From Streptomyces sp. RKAG293 (GTDB taxonomy: Bacteria > Actinomycetota > Actinomycetes > Streptomycetales > Streptomycetaceae), in NCBI RefSeq assembly GCF_023701745.1, contig NZ_JAJOZB010000001.1:7921001-7985000 (forward strand): a stretch of DNA of 64,000 nucleotides, in the 5' to 3' direction. Shown one piece after another: positions 1 through 8,893 of the stretch. Below the pieces are notes generated by a model, which had not been told where the DNA came from, searched no databases, and was given only the letters and a program-made list of their open reading frames with translations. Position numbers and translations under genes: made by a program. Numbering within the stretch: the first letter of the stretch is position 1; each line of letters opens with the position of its first letter.

Positions 1-927
1 CTCATCGCGGCCGGCGTCGCGCGCCGGGTGCTGCTGATCGGCGCGGACACGTACTCCGCCATCGTGGACCCCGACGACCGGGCGAACGCGATCATCTTCG
101 GCGACGGTGCGGGGGCGGTGGTGCTGCGGGCCGGGCACGCCGACGAGCTCGGCGCCGTGACCCACTTCGACCTCGGCAGTGACGGCGCCGGCGAGGAACT
201 CATCATCGTCGCGGCCGGCGGCTCCCGGCAGCGCGCAGGCGACGCCACTCGCGCGGACCAGCACTTCGCGATGCGCGGACGGGAGGTCTACCGGCACGCC
301 GTGACCCGTATGGCCGGTTCGGCGCGCGCGGTGCTGGAGCGCGCCGACTGGAAGGTCGAGGACGTCGACCACTTCGTGCCCCACCAGGCCAATCTGCGGA
401 TCCTGCACTCGGTGGCGGATGAGCTCGGCCTCGCCAGGACCGCCTGTGTGTCCAACATCGAGTCCGTCGGCAACACCGGCGCCGCCTCGATACCGCTCGC
501 CCTCGCCGACGCCGCCGCCCAGCAGGCCGTCCAGCCGGGCCAGCGCATCCTGCTCACCGCGTTCGGAGGCGGCCTCACCTGGGGCTCCTGCGTGCTGCGG
601 TGGCCCGACCTCACCGCTTCCGGTACCCGAAGGACAACGGAGGAGACAGCCCACATGAGCACCACCTACGAGCAGTTGGTCGCGATCATCGCGAAGCTGC
701 ACGACGCGGACCCGGAACGGGTCCGCCCCGAGGCGTCGTTCGCCGAACTCGACGTCGACTCGCTGACGATGGTCGAGATCAGCATGCGCCTGGAGCGTGA
801 CCTCGGCATCGAGGTGGCGGACAACGAACTCCGCGGCGACCTCACCCTCGACGAGGCCGTACGGCTGATCGACGCCAAGCTCGACGGCCCGGTCAGCACC
901 TCGACCACCCACCACCCGAAGGGCTGA
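1..927 (+). CDS. KAS III (FabH-like) C-terminal part, reading in frame into an acyl carrier protein (5' truncated by window edge)
   Basis: Beta-ketoacyl-ACP synthase III of the FabH class: condenses an acyl starter with a malonyl-ACP-type extender. Only the C-terminal part is in the window. Two of the three thiolase-fold catalytic residues are visible: His in VPHQANLRI (codon 382-384) and Asn in GNTGAAS (codon 472-474). The Cys lies upstream of the window. The family normally ends at the TWGSCVLRWP strand (near base 606), but no stop follows. The frame runs through a 16-residue linker into a complete ACP and stops at 925-927. This is either a natural KAS III-ACP fusion or a KAS III that lost its stop and is read through the ACP gene. 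It lies 4 bases before the isonitrile-forming oxidase gene, so it probably belongs to that cluster. KAS III identity is firm; its role (fatty acyl supply) is inferred. Confidence 0.85.
   Translation, partial: LIAAGVARRVLLIGADTYSAIVDPDDRANAIIFGDGAGAVVLRAGHADELGAVTHFDLGSDGAGEELIIVAAGGSRQRAGDATRADQHFAMRGREVYRHAVTRMAGSARAVLERADWKVEDVDHFVPHQANLRILHSVADELGLARTACVSNIESVGNTGAASIPLALADAAAQQAVQPGQRILLTAFGGGLTWGSCVLRWPDLTASGTRRTTEETAHMSTTYEQLVAIIAKLHDADPERVRPEASFAELDVDSLTMVEISMRLERDLGIEVADNELRGDLTLDEAVRLIDAKLDGPVSTSTTHHPKG
655..927 (+). CDS. Acyl carrier protein (possible independent start inside the KAS III-ACP frame)
   Basis: Carries acyl groups on phosphopantetheine. From the internal ATG it is 90 residues with the attachment motif DVDSLTMVE (Ser36) and the acidic helix II expected of an ACP. 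A good ribosome-binding site, GGAGGA at 639-644, sits 10 bases before this ATG, so separate translation is plausible even though the KAS III frame runs into it. It is distinct from the second ACP of the cluster at 4087 (motif GLDSLR). It may serve the KAS III, or a chain-length or desaturation step feeding the isonitrile pathway. Which of the two ACPs loads which enzyme cannot be decided from sequence. Confidence 0.75.
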   Translation: MSTTYEQLVAIIAKLHDADPERVRPEASFAELDVDSLTMVEISMRLERDLGIEVADNELRGDLTLDEAVRLIDAKLDGPVSTSTTHHPKG

Positions 928-931
928 CCCC

Positions 932-1825
932 ATGAAGATCACTCCGCAGGCCGGCAAGACGCTCGGTGCGAGCATCGAGGGCTTCGACCACGCCGCCGCC
1001 TCCGACGAGGACATCGCGACGCTCAAGCAGACCGTCTACGCCCGCAAGATCGCGGTGCTGAAGGGCCAGGACCTGTCGCCCAAACAGTTCCTCGAACTCG
1101 GCAAGCGGCTGGGCCGTCCCGAGACGTACTACGAGCCCATGTACCAGCACCCCGAGGTCGAGGAGATATTCGTCTCCTCGAACGTCCCCAAGGACGGAAA
1201 GCAGATCGGGGTACCGAAGACCGGAAAGTTCTGGCACGCCGACTACATGTTCATGCCGGACCCGTTCGGACTCACCCTCATCTACCCGCAGGTGATTCCG
1301 CAGAAGAGCCGCGGAACCTATTTCATCGACATGGGCCGGGCGTACGAGGCGCTGCCCGAGGATCTGAAGCAGGACATCGAGGGCACCTACGCACGGCATT
1401 CCGTACGGAAGTACTTCAAGATCCGGCCGCACGACGTGTACCGGCCCATCTCCGAAATCCTGGAGGAGGTCGAGACCAAGACCCCGCCGGTGGTGAAGCC
1501 CACCACCTTCACCCACCCGTTCACCGGCGAGACGGTGTTGTACCTCAGCGAGGGATTCACCGTCGGTCTCGAGGACGCGAACGGCGTGCCGCTCGACGAG
1601 ACACTGCTGCGCCGGCTGTTCGAGTCCACCGGGCAGCTCGACGACGAGTTCACCCACCCCGGCATCCACCTGCAGAGTTTCGAGCAGGGCGACCTGCTGG
1701 TCTGGGACAACCGCAGCCTGATACACCGTGCCCTGCACACCGCCACTCCGGAGCCGACCGTCTCCTTCCGCGTCACGGTGCACGACGAGCGCAAGCTCTA
1801 CGACACCGAGTCCCCGGCGGCGTAG
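932..1825 (+). CDS. scoE: ScoE-like non-heme Fe(II)/2-oxoglutarate oxidase/decarboxylase (isonitrile-forming)
   Basis: A 297-residue TauD-fold dioxygenase. Family knowledge: ScoE oxidises an N-carboxymethyl (glycine-derived) 3-amino fatty acid and decarboxylates it to give the isonitrile group. The iron triad is visible as H102-x-D104 (WHADYMF) and H265 (LIHRAL). Y66/Y67, K163, H269 and R280 sit exactly 30 residues below the ScoE active-site residues I remember (Tyr96/97, Lys193, His299, Arg310, with His132/Asp134/His295 as iron ligands). This constant offset strongly supports true ScoE function over generic taurine dioxygenase activity. The next gene is 4 bases downstream and belongs to the same pathway. 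Residue numbers of the reference protein are from memory. Confidence 0.92.
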   Translation: MKITPQAGKTLGASIEGFDHAAASDEDIATLKQTVYARKIAVLKGQDLSPKQFLELGKRLGRPETYYEPMYQHPEVEEIFVSSNVPKDGKQIGVPKTGKFWHADYMFMPDPFGLTLIYPQVIPQKSRGTYFIDMGRAYEALPEDLKQDIEGTYARHSVRKYFKIRPHDVYRPISEILEEVETKTPPVVKPTTFTHPFTGETVLYLSEGFTVGLEDANGVPLDETLLRRLFESTGQLDDEFTHPGIHLQSFEQGDLLVWDNRSLIHRALHTATPEPTVSFRVTVHDERKLYDTESPAA

Positions 1826-1829
1826 CGCC

Positions 1830-2363
1830 ATGACCGTCTACGCCACCGACACCGAACTCCTGTCGCAGGTACTGCGGCCTTACAAGGCGAATTGCCTATA
1901 TCTCCGGTCCGCCGAGGTCACCGCGGACAACGGCCGGGTGTCGGCCGTATGTGAATTCTCCATCGACGAGTCCTGCTACATCGACGACACCGGGCACCTC
2001 AACGCGGTCGAGGTGAACATCAGTTACAACCAGATGATGTATTACGTGGTCGCTAAGTCGGTCAAGGAGGGACTGCTGGCGGAATTCAGCTCCTGGACGC
2101 TGGAGGACTACTGGCGGCACCAGCTGCCCGACATCCTCATCGCCCGGTTCGGCGGGAGTTTCCGCCGTCCCATCAACGCCCGTGCCTTCTCGGGGGAGTT
2201 CGAGTTCCTCGCGGTGGACCGGCGCTCACCCGGCGGCGGCGCTCCGCTGATCATCGCGGACACCTCCTACCGGTACTGGGACGCGGCGGGCGGCCGCTGC
2301 GACGGCGAGGTGAAGCTCGCCTTCGTCAACGCCTTCGACGAAGCCGCCGTCGGCGCGTCCTGA
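1830..2363 (+). CDS. scoD: ScoD-like hotdog-fold protein (Michael addition of glycine to enoyl-ACP)
   Basis: A 177-residue protein starting at ATG 1830, 4 bases after the oxidase stop. Family knowledge: in isonitrile lipopeptide loci the gene in this position (ScoD, annotated as a thioesterase) catalyses addition of glycine to an alpha,beta-unsaturated acyl-ACP, and may release the free acid for the oxidase. The sequence has the FcoT-like stretch LNAVEVNISYNQMMYYVVA (residues about 65-83) with a central helix and beta strands. No P-loop, serine hydrolase or other catalytic signature is present. The call rests on fold-like features, length and its fixed position between scoE-like and scoC-like genes. 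Upstream in-frame starts overlap scoE and are unlikely. Confidence 0.82.
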   Translation: MTVYATDTELLSQVLRPYKANCLYLRSAEVTADNGRVSAVCEFSIDESCYIDDTGHLNAVEVNISYNQMMYYVVAKSVKEGLLAEFSSWTLEDYWRHQLPDILIARFGGSFRRPINARAFSGEFEFLAVDRRSPGGGAPLIIADTSYRYWDAAGGRCDGEVKLAFVNAFDEAAVGAS

Positions 2364-2435
2364 AGGCCCCCTGAAACCGCCGCGCGCCGCCGTCCTGTCC
2401 AGCGGCGGCGCGCGGCCCCAGAAAGGACAGTGGCT

Positions 2436-4043
2436 GTGAGCACCGTGGGTCGTCCGCAGGACGACGAACGCCCGTACTACCCGTTCCTGCGGACGCTGTG
2501 GGACACCGCGGCCTTCCACGCCGCCCAGCGGCCGGAGACCCCGGCCGTACGCTGCGAGGACCGTACGCTCACCTACGGCGAGCTGCACCGGGAGAGCAAC
2601 CGCGTCGCCCACGCGATCCGGTCCGCGGGACTCGCGCCGGGAGCGCGGGTCGCGTACCTCGGCCGGGAGTCCGAGCACTACTACGTGATCCTCTTCGCGT
2701 GCGCCAAGAGCGAGACGGTACTGGTGCCGGTCAACTGGCGGCTCACCGCTCCCGAGGTGAGTCACATCCTTCAGGATTCGGCGAGTGAACTGCTCTTTCT
2801 GGAGAGTGAGTTCACCCCGGTCGTCGACCGGATGCCGACCGATCCGCCGGGAACGGTGGTCCTGCTCGGCGGTACTCCCGACGGTGACCGGCCGGAGTAC
2901 CGGTTCTGGAAGGACGCGCGGCCGGACACCGATCTGCACCCCGGATCGGGCCCTGACGACGCCATCGCCCAGCTCTACACCAGCGGAACCACCGGACTGC
3001 CCAAGGGAGTCGTCCTCGCGCACCGCAGCTTCTTCGCCGTCCGGGACGCGCTGGCCGGCGAGGGTCTGGACTGGATCGACTGGCGGACCGGCGACATCGC
3101 CCTGGTCGGCATACCGGGTTTCCACGTCGGCGGCCTGTGGTGGGCCACCCAGAACTTCAACGCCGGGGTCACGGTGGTGGCGATGCGCGCCTTCTCCGCA
3201 CCCGACGCCGTCGCCCTCATCCGCGACCTCGGCATCACCACCGCCTGCGTGGTGCCCGCGATGCTGCGCATGATCCTCGCGGAACCCGGAGTGGCACCGG
3301 GGGACTTCGGCACCCTCCGGAAGATCGTCTACGGCGGTTCGCCGATCTCCGAGGCGCTGCTGGAGGAGAGTCTGGCGATGTTCGGCAGCGACTTCGCCCA
3401 GATCTACGGTCTGACCGAGACCGGCAACACGGCCGTGTGTCTGCCGCCCGCTGCCCATGTGCCCGGCGGGGCACGGATGAAGGCAGCCGGACGGCCGTAC
3501 CCGGGTGTCGGCTGCAAGGTGATCGACGACAAGGGCGAACCGCTGCCGCCCGGCGCCGTCGGCGAGGTGTGCCTGGCCACTCCGGCCCGGATGCTGGAGT
3601 ACTGGGGCCTGCCCGACAAGACCCGCGAGACGCTCGTCGACGGCTGGGTGCACACCGGGGACGCCGGGTACCTGGACGACGAGGGCTATGTCTTCATCAG
3701 CGACCGCATCAAGGACGCCGTCATCGTGGCCGGCGAGAACGTCTACCCGGCCGAGATCGAGTCGGCGCTGGAAGCACACCCGGGTGTCGCGGAAGCGGTG
3801 ATCGTCGGAGCGCCGGACGAGCGCTGGGGCGAGAGCGTCCGGGCCTTCGTCGTCGCCGTCCCGGGCCAGGAGCCGCCGAAGCCCCGGGATCTGCACCGCT
3901 TCCTGGTGGAACGGCTGGCCGCGTTCAAGCTGCCCGCCACCTATGAGTTCATCGACCACGTGCCCCGCAATCCGAGCGGCAAGATCCTGCGCCGGGAGCT
4001 GCGTGACCGCTTCTGGGACGACGCCGGGCGCAAGGTCAACTGA
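2436..4043 (+). CDS. scoC: ScoC-like fatty acyl-ACP ligase (acyl-AMP ligase, ANL superfamily)
   Basis: Activates a fatty acid as acyl-AMP and loads it onto the pathway ACP. About 535 residues with canonical ANL motifs: the P-loop YTSGTTGLPKGVVLAH, YGLTETGN, the hinge region GWVHTGDAGYLD, and the C-terminal lysine motif RNPSGKILRREL. GTG 2436 is chosen because AAAGGA at 2422-2427 gives a normal spacing of 8 bases; a GTG at 2430 is too close to it. Position between the ScoD- and ScoB-like genes assigns it to loading of a short or medium unsaturated acid (crotonate-type in known systems). The chain length here is not readable from sequence. Confidence 0.9.
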   Translation: MSTVGRPQDDERPYYPFLRTLWDTAAFHAAQRPETPAVRCEDRTLTYGELHRESNRVAHAIRSAGLAPGARVAYLGRESEHYYVILFACAKSETVLVPVNWRLTAPEVSHILQDSASELLFLESEFTPVVDRMPTDPPGTVVLLGGTPDGDRPEYRFWKDARPDTDLHPGSGPDDAIAQLYTSGTTGLPKGVVLAHRSFFAVRDALAGEGLDWIDWRTGDIALVGIPGFHVGGLWWATQNFNAGVTVVAMRAFSAPDAVALIRDLGITTACVVPAMLRMILAEPGVAPGDFGTLRKIVYGGSPISEALLEESLAMFGSDFAQIYGLTETGNTAVCLPPAAHVPGGARMKAAGRPYPGVGCKVIDDKGEPLPPGAVGEVCLATPARMLEYWGLPDKTRETLVDGWVHTGDAGYLDDEGYVFISDRIKDAVIVAGENVYPAEIESALEAHPGVAEAVIVGAPDERWGESVRAFVVAVPGQEPPKPRDLHRFLVERLAAFKLPATYEFIDHVPRNPSGKILRRELRDRFWDDAGRKVN

Positions 4044-4086
4044 CCCCGGCGCCCGCGACACCCCGCGTGACTTCGAGAGAGACCAC

Positions 4087-4368
4087 ATGACTGTGCCTGA
4101 GCCCCTGACGCCCTCAACACCCCTGACTCTCGCGGACTTCCGTGCCGATCTGGCCGAGTTCCTCCACCAGCAGCCCGACGAGGTCGACCTGGAGGAGAAC
4201 CCGCTCTACGCCGGCCTGGACTCGCTGCGCATCGTCACCCTCGCCGAGCGCTGGCGCGCGGCCGGGTCCGAGGTCAGCTTCGTCGAACTGGCGGAGCGCA
4301 CCTCGTTCGCCCAGTGGTGGCAGCTGCTGTCGGACCGGCAGTCCGGAGGCGCACGTGCCGACGCCTGA
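4087..4368 (+). CDS. scoB: ScoB-like acyl carrier protein
   Basis: A 93-residue carrier protein with attachment motif GLDSLRIVTL (Ser46). The region just before it, VDLEENPLYAGLDSL, resembles aryl/acyl carrier proteins of the isochorismatase-linked type rather than the FAS-type ACP at 655. In known pathways this protein holds the acyl chain during glycine addition and isonitrile formation before transfer to the NRPS. Its 3' end overlaps the NRPS start by 14 bases, implying translational coupling. ATG 4087 is preceded by a weak GAGAGA. Confidence 0.88.
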   Translation: MTVPEPLTPSTPLTLADFRADLAEFLHQQPDEVDLEENPLYAGLDSLRIVTLAERWRAAGSEVSFVELAERTSFAQWWQLLSDRQSGGARADA

Positions 4369-7300
4369 CCACCGCACCGCGCCCGGTGGCCGCCGGGCCC
4401 TGCTCACCGCGCAAGAGGGCATTTGGACGGGCCATCAGCTCGACGTGGAGAGCCCCGCGTACAACACCGCCGAATACGTACAGATCCACGGGCCGGTGGA
4501 CGTGGCGGCGTTCGACAAGGCCCTGCACCATGTCGTCGGCGAGGTCGAGGCGCTCAACGTTCGGTTCGTCGAGGTGGACGGCCGGCCGTGGGAGATCGCG
4601 GTGCCGGCCGTGGACTGGCGCCTGCACACCGCGGACCTGACCGCCGAGCCGGACCCGCGGGCCGCCGCCAACGCCTGGATGAACCGCGACCTGGCCCGCC
4701 CGGGGGATCTCGCCCACGACCCCGTCTTCGGGCACGCGCTGCTGCAGACCGGACCGGCGGAGTTCCTCTGGTACCACCGCGTGCACCACATCGCGCTCGA
4801 CGGGTTCGGCCTGTCGCTCGTCGCCCGCCGGGTCGCGGACGTCTACACGGCACTGGCCCAGGGCACACCGCTGGGGGAGAGCGGCTTCGGCACCCTGGAG
4901 TCGGTCTTCGAGGAGGACCGGACCTATCTGGCGTCGAAGCGGCGCGCGACCGACGGGGCCTACTGGACCCGGCGGTTCGCGGACCGCCCGCCGGTACCCA
5001 GCCTCGCCGACCGTTCCGCACTGCCCGCCCGAACCTTCCGGCGCCGGGTGACCGACCTCGGCGCGACGGAGACCGAAACGCTGCGCGCGGTCGCCCGTGA
5101 GCTCTCCGTCACCTGGTCCGACGTGATACTCGCGGTCACCGCCGGATACCTCGGCCAGGTGTCGGGCGAGCCCGAAGTGGTGCTGAGCCTGCCCGCGATG
5201 GGCCGGCTCGGCTCGGTGTCGCTACGGGTGCCGTGCATGGTCCGCAACGTCCTGCCGCTGCGGATCGCGGTCGGCGACGGCGACACGCTGCGCGACCTGG
5301 CCGGCCGCGTCTCGGCGGAGCTGCGCGCCGGGCTGCCGCACCAGCGCTACCGGTACGAGCACCTGCGCCGGGAACTCAAGCTGGTCGGCGGCAAGCGCCG
5401 TCTGTCGGGCCCCGGCGTCAACATCATGCCGTTCGAGTACGACCTGCGCTTCGCCGGGCACCGCAGCACCGTCCACAACGTGTCGGCGGGGCCGGTCGAC
5501 GACCTGTCCGTCAACGTCTACGACCGGGCCGAGGGCGCGGGCCTGCGGTTCGCCTTCGACGCGCACCCGGAGCTGTACAGCGAGCCCGAACTCGCCCGGC
5601 ACCAGTACGCGGTGCTGGCTCTGCTGAACGAGGCGACGGCCGCACCGGACCGCCCGTTGGGCGAACCGGGCACCCGCCGGACCACCCGGCCCGCCAGGAC
5701 CGCGGTGACCCTCGACGGGGGGCCGCTGCCCCACCCCGCGCGTCCCGTCCTCGACCTGATCGCCGAGCACGCCGCCACCCGCGGGGACGCGACCGCCGTC
5801 GAGTTCGACGGCGCCACCCTCAGCTACGCCGGACTGCTGGCCGCCGCGCACGGTGTGGCCGGCCGGCTGGCCGGTTCGGGCACCGCTCCCGGAGACCTGG
5901 TGATCGTCGCGCTGCCCCGCGGCATCGAGGCGATCACCGCCATCCTCGGAGTCCTCCTCGCGGGCGCCGCCTACTGCCCGGTGGACCCCGGCGCTCCGGC
6001 CGCGCGGATCGAGACGCTGTGCGCCGAGTCCGGGGCGCGGGCCGTCATCACGACGGCGCGGTACGCCGACCGGTTCACGGGCGGCGGCCTGCCGCAGCTG
6101 CTGCTGGACGGAGTGGACACCGGGGGTTCCACCGCTGCCGCGCCGGACCCCGACCCGCACCGGCTCGCCTACGTCATCCACACCTCCGGCTCCACCGGCC
6201 GGCCCAAGGGCGTGGAGATCAGCCATGCCGCGCTGGCCCACTTCGTGGCGGGGGCGACCGGCCGGTACGGGATCGGCGCGGACGACCGCGTCCTGCAGTT
6301 CGCGCCGCTGCACTTCGACGCCAGCGTGGAGGAGATCTTCCTGACGCTCTGCGCCGGCGCCGCGCTCGTGGTGCGCACCGACGCGATGACCGAGTCCGTT
6401 CCGGTGCTGACCCGGTCGTGCGATCGGCTGGGGATCACCGTTCTCGACCTGCCGACGGCGTACTGGCACGAGCTGGCGTACGCGGTCTCGACCGGGGCCG
6501 CGGACCTGCCGCCCGGGTTGCGCACCGTCATCATCGGCGGCGAGGCGGCGCTGCCGGAGCGGGTGGACCGCTGGCGCGACGCCGTCGGGTCCTCGGTGCG
6601 GCTGTTCAACACCTACGGGCCGACGGAGACGACCGTCGTGGCCACCGTGGCGGAGCTGCACGCGCCGGAACTGGCGCGCGGGGACGTCCCGATCGGCCGT
6701 CCGCTGCCCGGCACGAGGGCGGTCGTCGTCACGTCGGCGGCGAACGGCGGAAGCACGGATTCCACCACCGGCGAGCTGTATCTCGTCGGCGACGCGCTCG
6801 CCCGCGGCTACCGGGGCGGCGCGGGCGCCGACGACTCCCGGTTCCAGCCGCTGCCGGAGCTGCCCGACCGACCGCGTGCGTACCGGACCGGCGACCTCGT
6901 ACGGCTCGGAGCGGACGGCCAGCTCCGGTTCGTGGGGCGGGCCGACGGCGAGTTCAAGATCAGTGGCCACCGGGTGCAGCCCGCCGAGGTCGAGACCGTC
7001 CTGCTCACGCATCAGGGGATACGGGAGGCAGCGGTCGTCGGGCAGGTGCTGCCGGACGGTACGCGCCGGTTGGTCGCGCATGTCGTCGCCGACCCGCCGG
7101 TACCGGCCGCCGCCGAGGTCCGTGAGCATCTGCGGGCGACCCTGCCCGCCGCGATGATCCCGTCCGCCGTCGTCTTCACCGACCGGCTGCCCCGCACCGG
7201 CGCGGGCAAGATCGACCGCAACGCGCTCGCGGCACCGGCCGTCGCGGAGCCCGCCCCGCCGGCCGCCGACGTGGTCGCCGACGCGACCGCCAACCGTACG

Positions 7301-8803
7301 GAACAGGTCATCATCGCCGCCTGGGCGCGGATCCTGGGCACCGCGGACATCGCCCCGCAGGACGACTTCTTCGACCTCGGCGCCCAGTCCCTGCAGGCGA
7401 TCCAGGTCGCCAACCGGCTCGGTGTGGAGCTCGAGACCGATGTACGCGTCGCCTGGCTCTTCACATACCCCACGGCCGCCGAACTCGCCCGTCATCTGGA
7501 CGACCAGCGCGGTCCGGGCGAAACCGGCGCCGAGCAGGACGGGGCGGTGCCGGACGCCGTACTCGCCGACTCCGTCCTCGACGCCGACATCACCGTCCAT
7601 CCCGTCGACGGGCCCACCCCAGGGCCCGCCGCCGTGGCCGTAGCGCCGCCGCGCCGGGTGCTGCTCACCGGGGCGACCGGCTTCGTGGGGGCCCAGCTGC
7701 TCACCGAACTGCTGACGGCCACCGACGCGGACGTCGTCTGCCTGGTGCGGGCCGAGGACCGGGTGGCGGCCGAGGACCGGATCCGCCGGGCCCTCGCGGA
7801 GCAGGCACTCACCCTGCCGCCCGGATCCGAGCGCCGCGTCAGCGCCGAGCCGGGCGATCTCGCCCGCCCACTCCTCGGCCTCACCGAGGCACGGTTCGCG
7901 GAACTGGCGGCGGGCTGTGACGCGATCTACCACAACGCCGCGACCGTCAGCATCATGCGCGAGTACGCCAGCCTGCGCGGGCCCAACGTGGAGTCCACCC
8001 GGCAGCTGTTGCGGATGGCGGCGGCCCGTTCGACACCGTTCCATCTCGTCTCCACGCTGTCCGTCGCGCCGCCCGCCGGAGCGAGCCCCGAGGTCGCGGA
8101 GACGTTCCTGCCCCCGCACCCGGGCCTCGTCCACGGCTACCAGCAGTCCAAGTGGGCCTCGGAGCGGCTGGTCGAACAGGCCGCGGAACGCGGGCTGCCC
8201 GTCACCGTGCACCGGCTCGGCCGGGTCGTCGGCGCGGCCGGCACCGGCTACGTCAACGAGCGCGACTTCCTGTGGAGCGTGCTGCGCGCCGGAATCCCGG
8301 CCGGCATCGTGCCCGACCTGTTCGAGGCCGAGGTCTGGACGCCGGTCGACTACGTGGCCCAGGCCGTCGTACGGCTGTCCTCCGCCGTGACGCCGACCGC
8401 TCCGGCCGGGCGGCCGGTGTACAACTACGCGCCGGTGCCGACCGTCCGGCTGGCCGACGTCTACTCCTGGACACGGGAGTTCGGCTATCCGGTGGAGCGC
8501 ATGCCCCTCGCGAGGTGGCGGGCGGAACTGCCCCGCGCCGCCGATGTCGCCGCCACCACCCTGGCGTTCTTCGACTCCTGGAACGGTGACGACGACACGG
8601 TGGCCGAGAGCGCGGAACCCGAGCTGGGGCTCGGCCGGGTCGTCGCCGACAACCTGCTGCGCGAGCTCGACGGCAGCGGGATCTCCTGCCCGCCCATCGA
8701 CCGGGCGCTGGTCTTCACATACCTGGAGCGCTGCGTCGCGACAGGGGCGCTGCCGCCGCCCGTTCACTGGCGGAACCGCATCCCCCGACAGACCCGCCGC
8801 TGA
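4355..8803 (+). CDS. scoA: ScoA-like nonribosomal peptide synthetase, C-A-PCP-R
   Basis: 1482 residues starting at GTG 4355 (GGAGG at 4345-4349). Domains in order: condensation (about 15-430; HHIALDG at 144-150), adenylation (about 460-970; HTSGSTGRPKG near 609, NTYGPTETT near 752, GKIDRNAL), PCP (about 985-1060; LGAQSLQA, Ser1012) and a thioester reductase of the SDR type (about 1095-1482; GATGFVG near 1106, YQQSK with Tyr1262 and Lys1266). Aligning by eye to the PheA pocket gives a specificity code of about D-A-E-D-I-G-T-V-V-K, close to Lys/Orn codes I remember. Known ScoA proteins acylate both amines of Lys or Orn and release the product reductively as aldehyde or alcohol. There is no thioesterase and no second module. 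Confidence 0.93.
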   Translation: MPTPDHRTAPGGRRALLTAQEGIWTGHQLDVESPAYNTAEYVQIHGPVDVAAFDKALHHVVGEVEALNVRFVEVDGRPWEIAVPAVDWRLHTADLTAEPDPRAAANAWMNRDLARPGDLAHDPVFGHALLQTGPAEFLWYHRVHHIALDGFGLSLVARRVADVYTALAQGTPLGESGFGTLESVFEEDRTYLASKRRATDGAYWTRRFADRPPVPSLADRSALPARTFRRRVTDLGATETETLRAVARELSVTWSDVILAVTAGYLGQVSGEPEVVLSLPAMGRLGSVSLRVPCMVRNVLPLRIAVGDGDTLRDLAGRVSAELRAGLPHQRYRYEHLRRELKLVGGKRRLSGPGVNIMPFEYDLRFAGHRSTVHNVSAGPVDDLSVNVYDRAEGAGLRFAFDAHPELYSEPELARHQYAVLALLNEATAAPDRPLGEPGTRRTTRPARTAVTLDGGPLPHPARPVLDLIAEHAATRGDATAVEFDGATLSYAGLLAAAHGVAGRLAGSGTAPGDLVIVALPRGIEAITAILGVLLAGAAYCPVDPGAPAARIETLCAESGARAVITTARYADRFTGGGLPQLLLDGVDTGGSTAAAPDPDPHRLAYVIHTSGSTGRPKGVEISHAALAHFVAGATGRYGIGADDRVLQFAPLHFDASVEEIFLTLCAGAALVVRTDAMTESVPVLTRSCDRLGITVLDLPTAYWHELAYAVSTGAADLPPGLRTVIIGGEAALPERVDRWRDAVGSSVRLFNTYGPTETTVVATVAELHAPELARGDVPIGRPLPGTRAVVVTSAANGGSTDSTTGELYLVGDALARGYRGGAGADDSRFQPLPELPDRPRAYRTGDLVRLGADGQLRFVGRADGEFKISGHRVQPAEVETVLLTHQGIREAAVVGQVLPDGTRRLVAHVVADPPVPAAAEVREHLRATLPAAMIPSAVVFTDRLPRTGAGKIDRNALAAPAVAEPAPPAADVVADATANRTEQVIIAAWARILGTADIAPQDDFFDLGAQSLQAIQVANRLGVELETDVRVAWLFTYPTAAELARHLDDQRGPGETGAEQDGAVPDAVLADSVLDADITVHPVDGPTPGPAAVAVAPPRRVLLTGATGFVGAQLLTELLTATDADVVCLVRAEDRVAAEDRIRRALAEQALTLPPGSERRVSAEPGDLARPLLGLTEARFAELAAGCDAIYHNAATVSIMREYASLRGPNVESTRQLLRMAAARSTPFHLVSTLSVAPPAGASPEVAETFLPPHPGLVHGYQQSKWASERLVEQAAERGLPVTVHRLGRVVGAAGTGYVNERDFLWSVLRAGIPAGIVPDLFEAEVWTPVDYVAQAVVRLSSAVTPTAPAGRPVYNYAPVPTVRLADVYSWTREFGYPVERMPLARWRAELPRAADVAATTLAFFDSWNGDDDTVAESAEPELGLGRVVADNLLRELDGSGISCPPIDRALVFTYLERCVATGALPPPVHWRNRIPRQTRR

Positions 8804-8840
8804 TCCGGAAGATCTGATTCACGGCATCCGGGAACCCGGG

Positions 8841-8873
8841 CGGACTCCGCTCCGACTACTGAAGCGGAGTCCG
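8841..8873 (+). promoter_or_regulatory. Perfect 11-bp inverted repeat between NRPS and importer genes
   Basis: CGGACTCCGCT and its exact complement flank an 11-base loop. It ends 20 bases before the ATG of the binding-protein gene. There is no T-run. It could be a processing/attenuation hairpin separating biosynthesis from transport, or a regulator-binding palindrome. Confidence 0.55.
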
Positions 8874-8893
8874 CACCACCCTGAGGAGCCCGC

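Noticed and set aside
5222..8767. A very long open frame antisense to the NRPS (and similar ones opposite the acyl ligase and the GH87-like gene)
   Set aside because: High-GC codon bias opens antisense frames; the translations are rich in Arg, Gly, Val and Pro with no domain motif, while the opposite strand has full canonical motifs.
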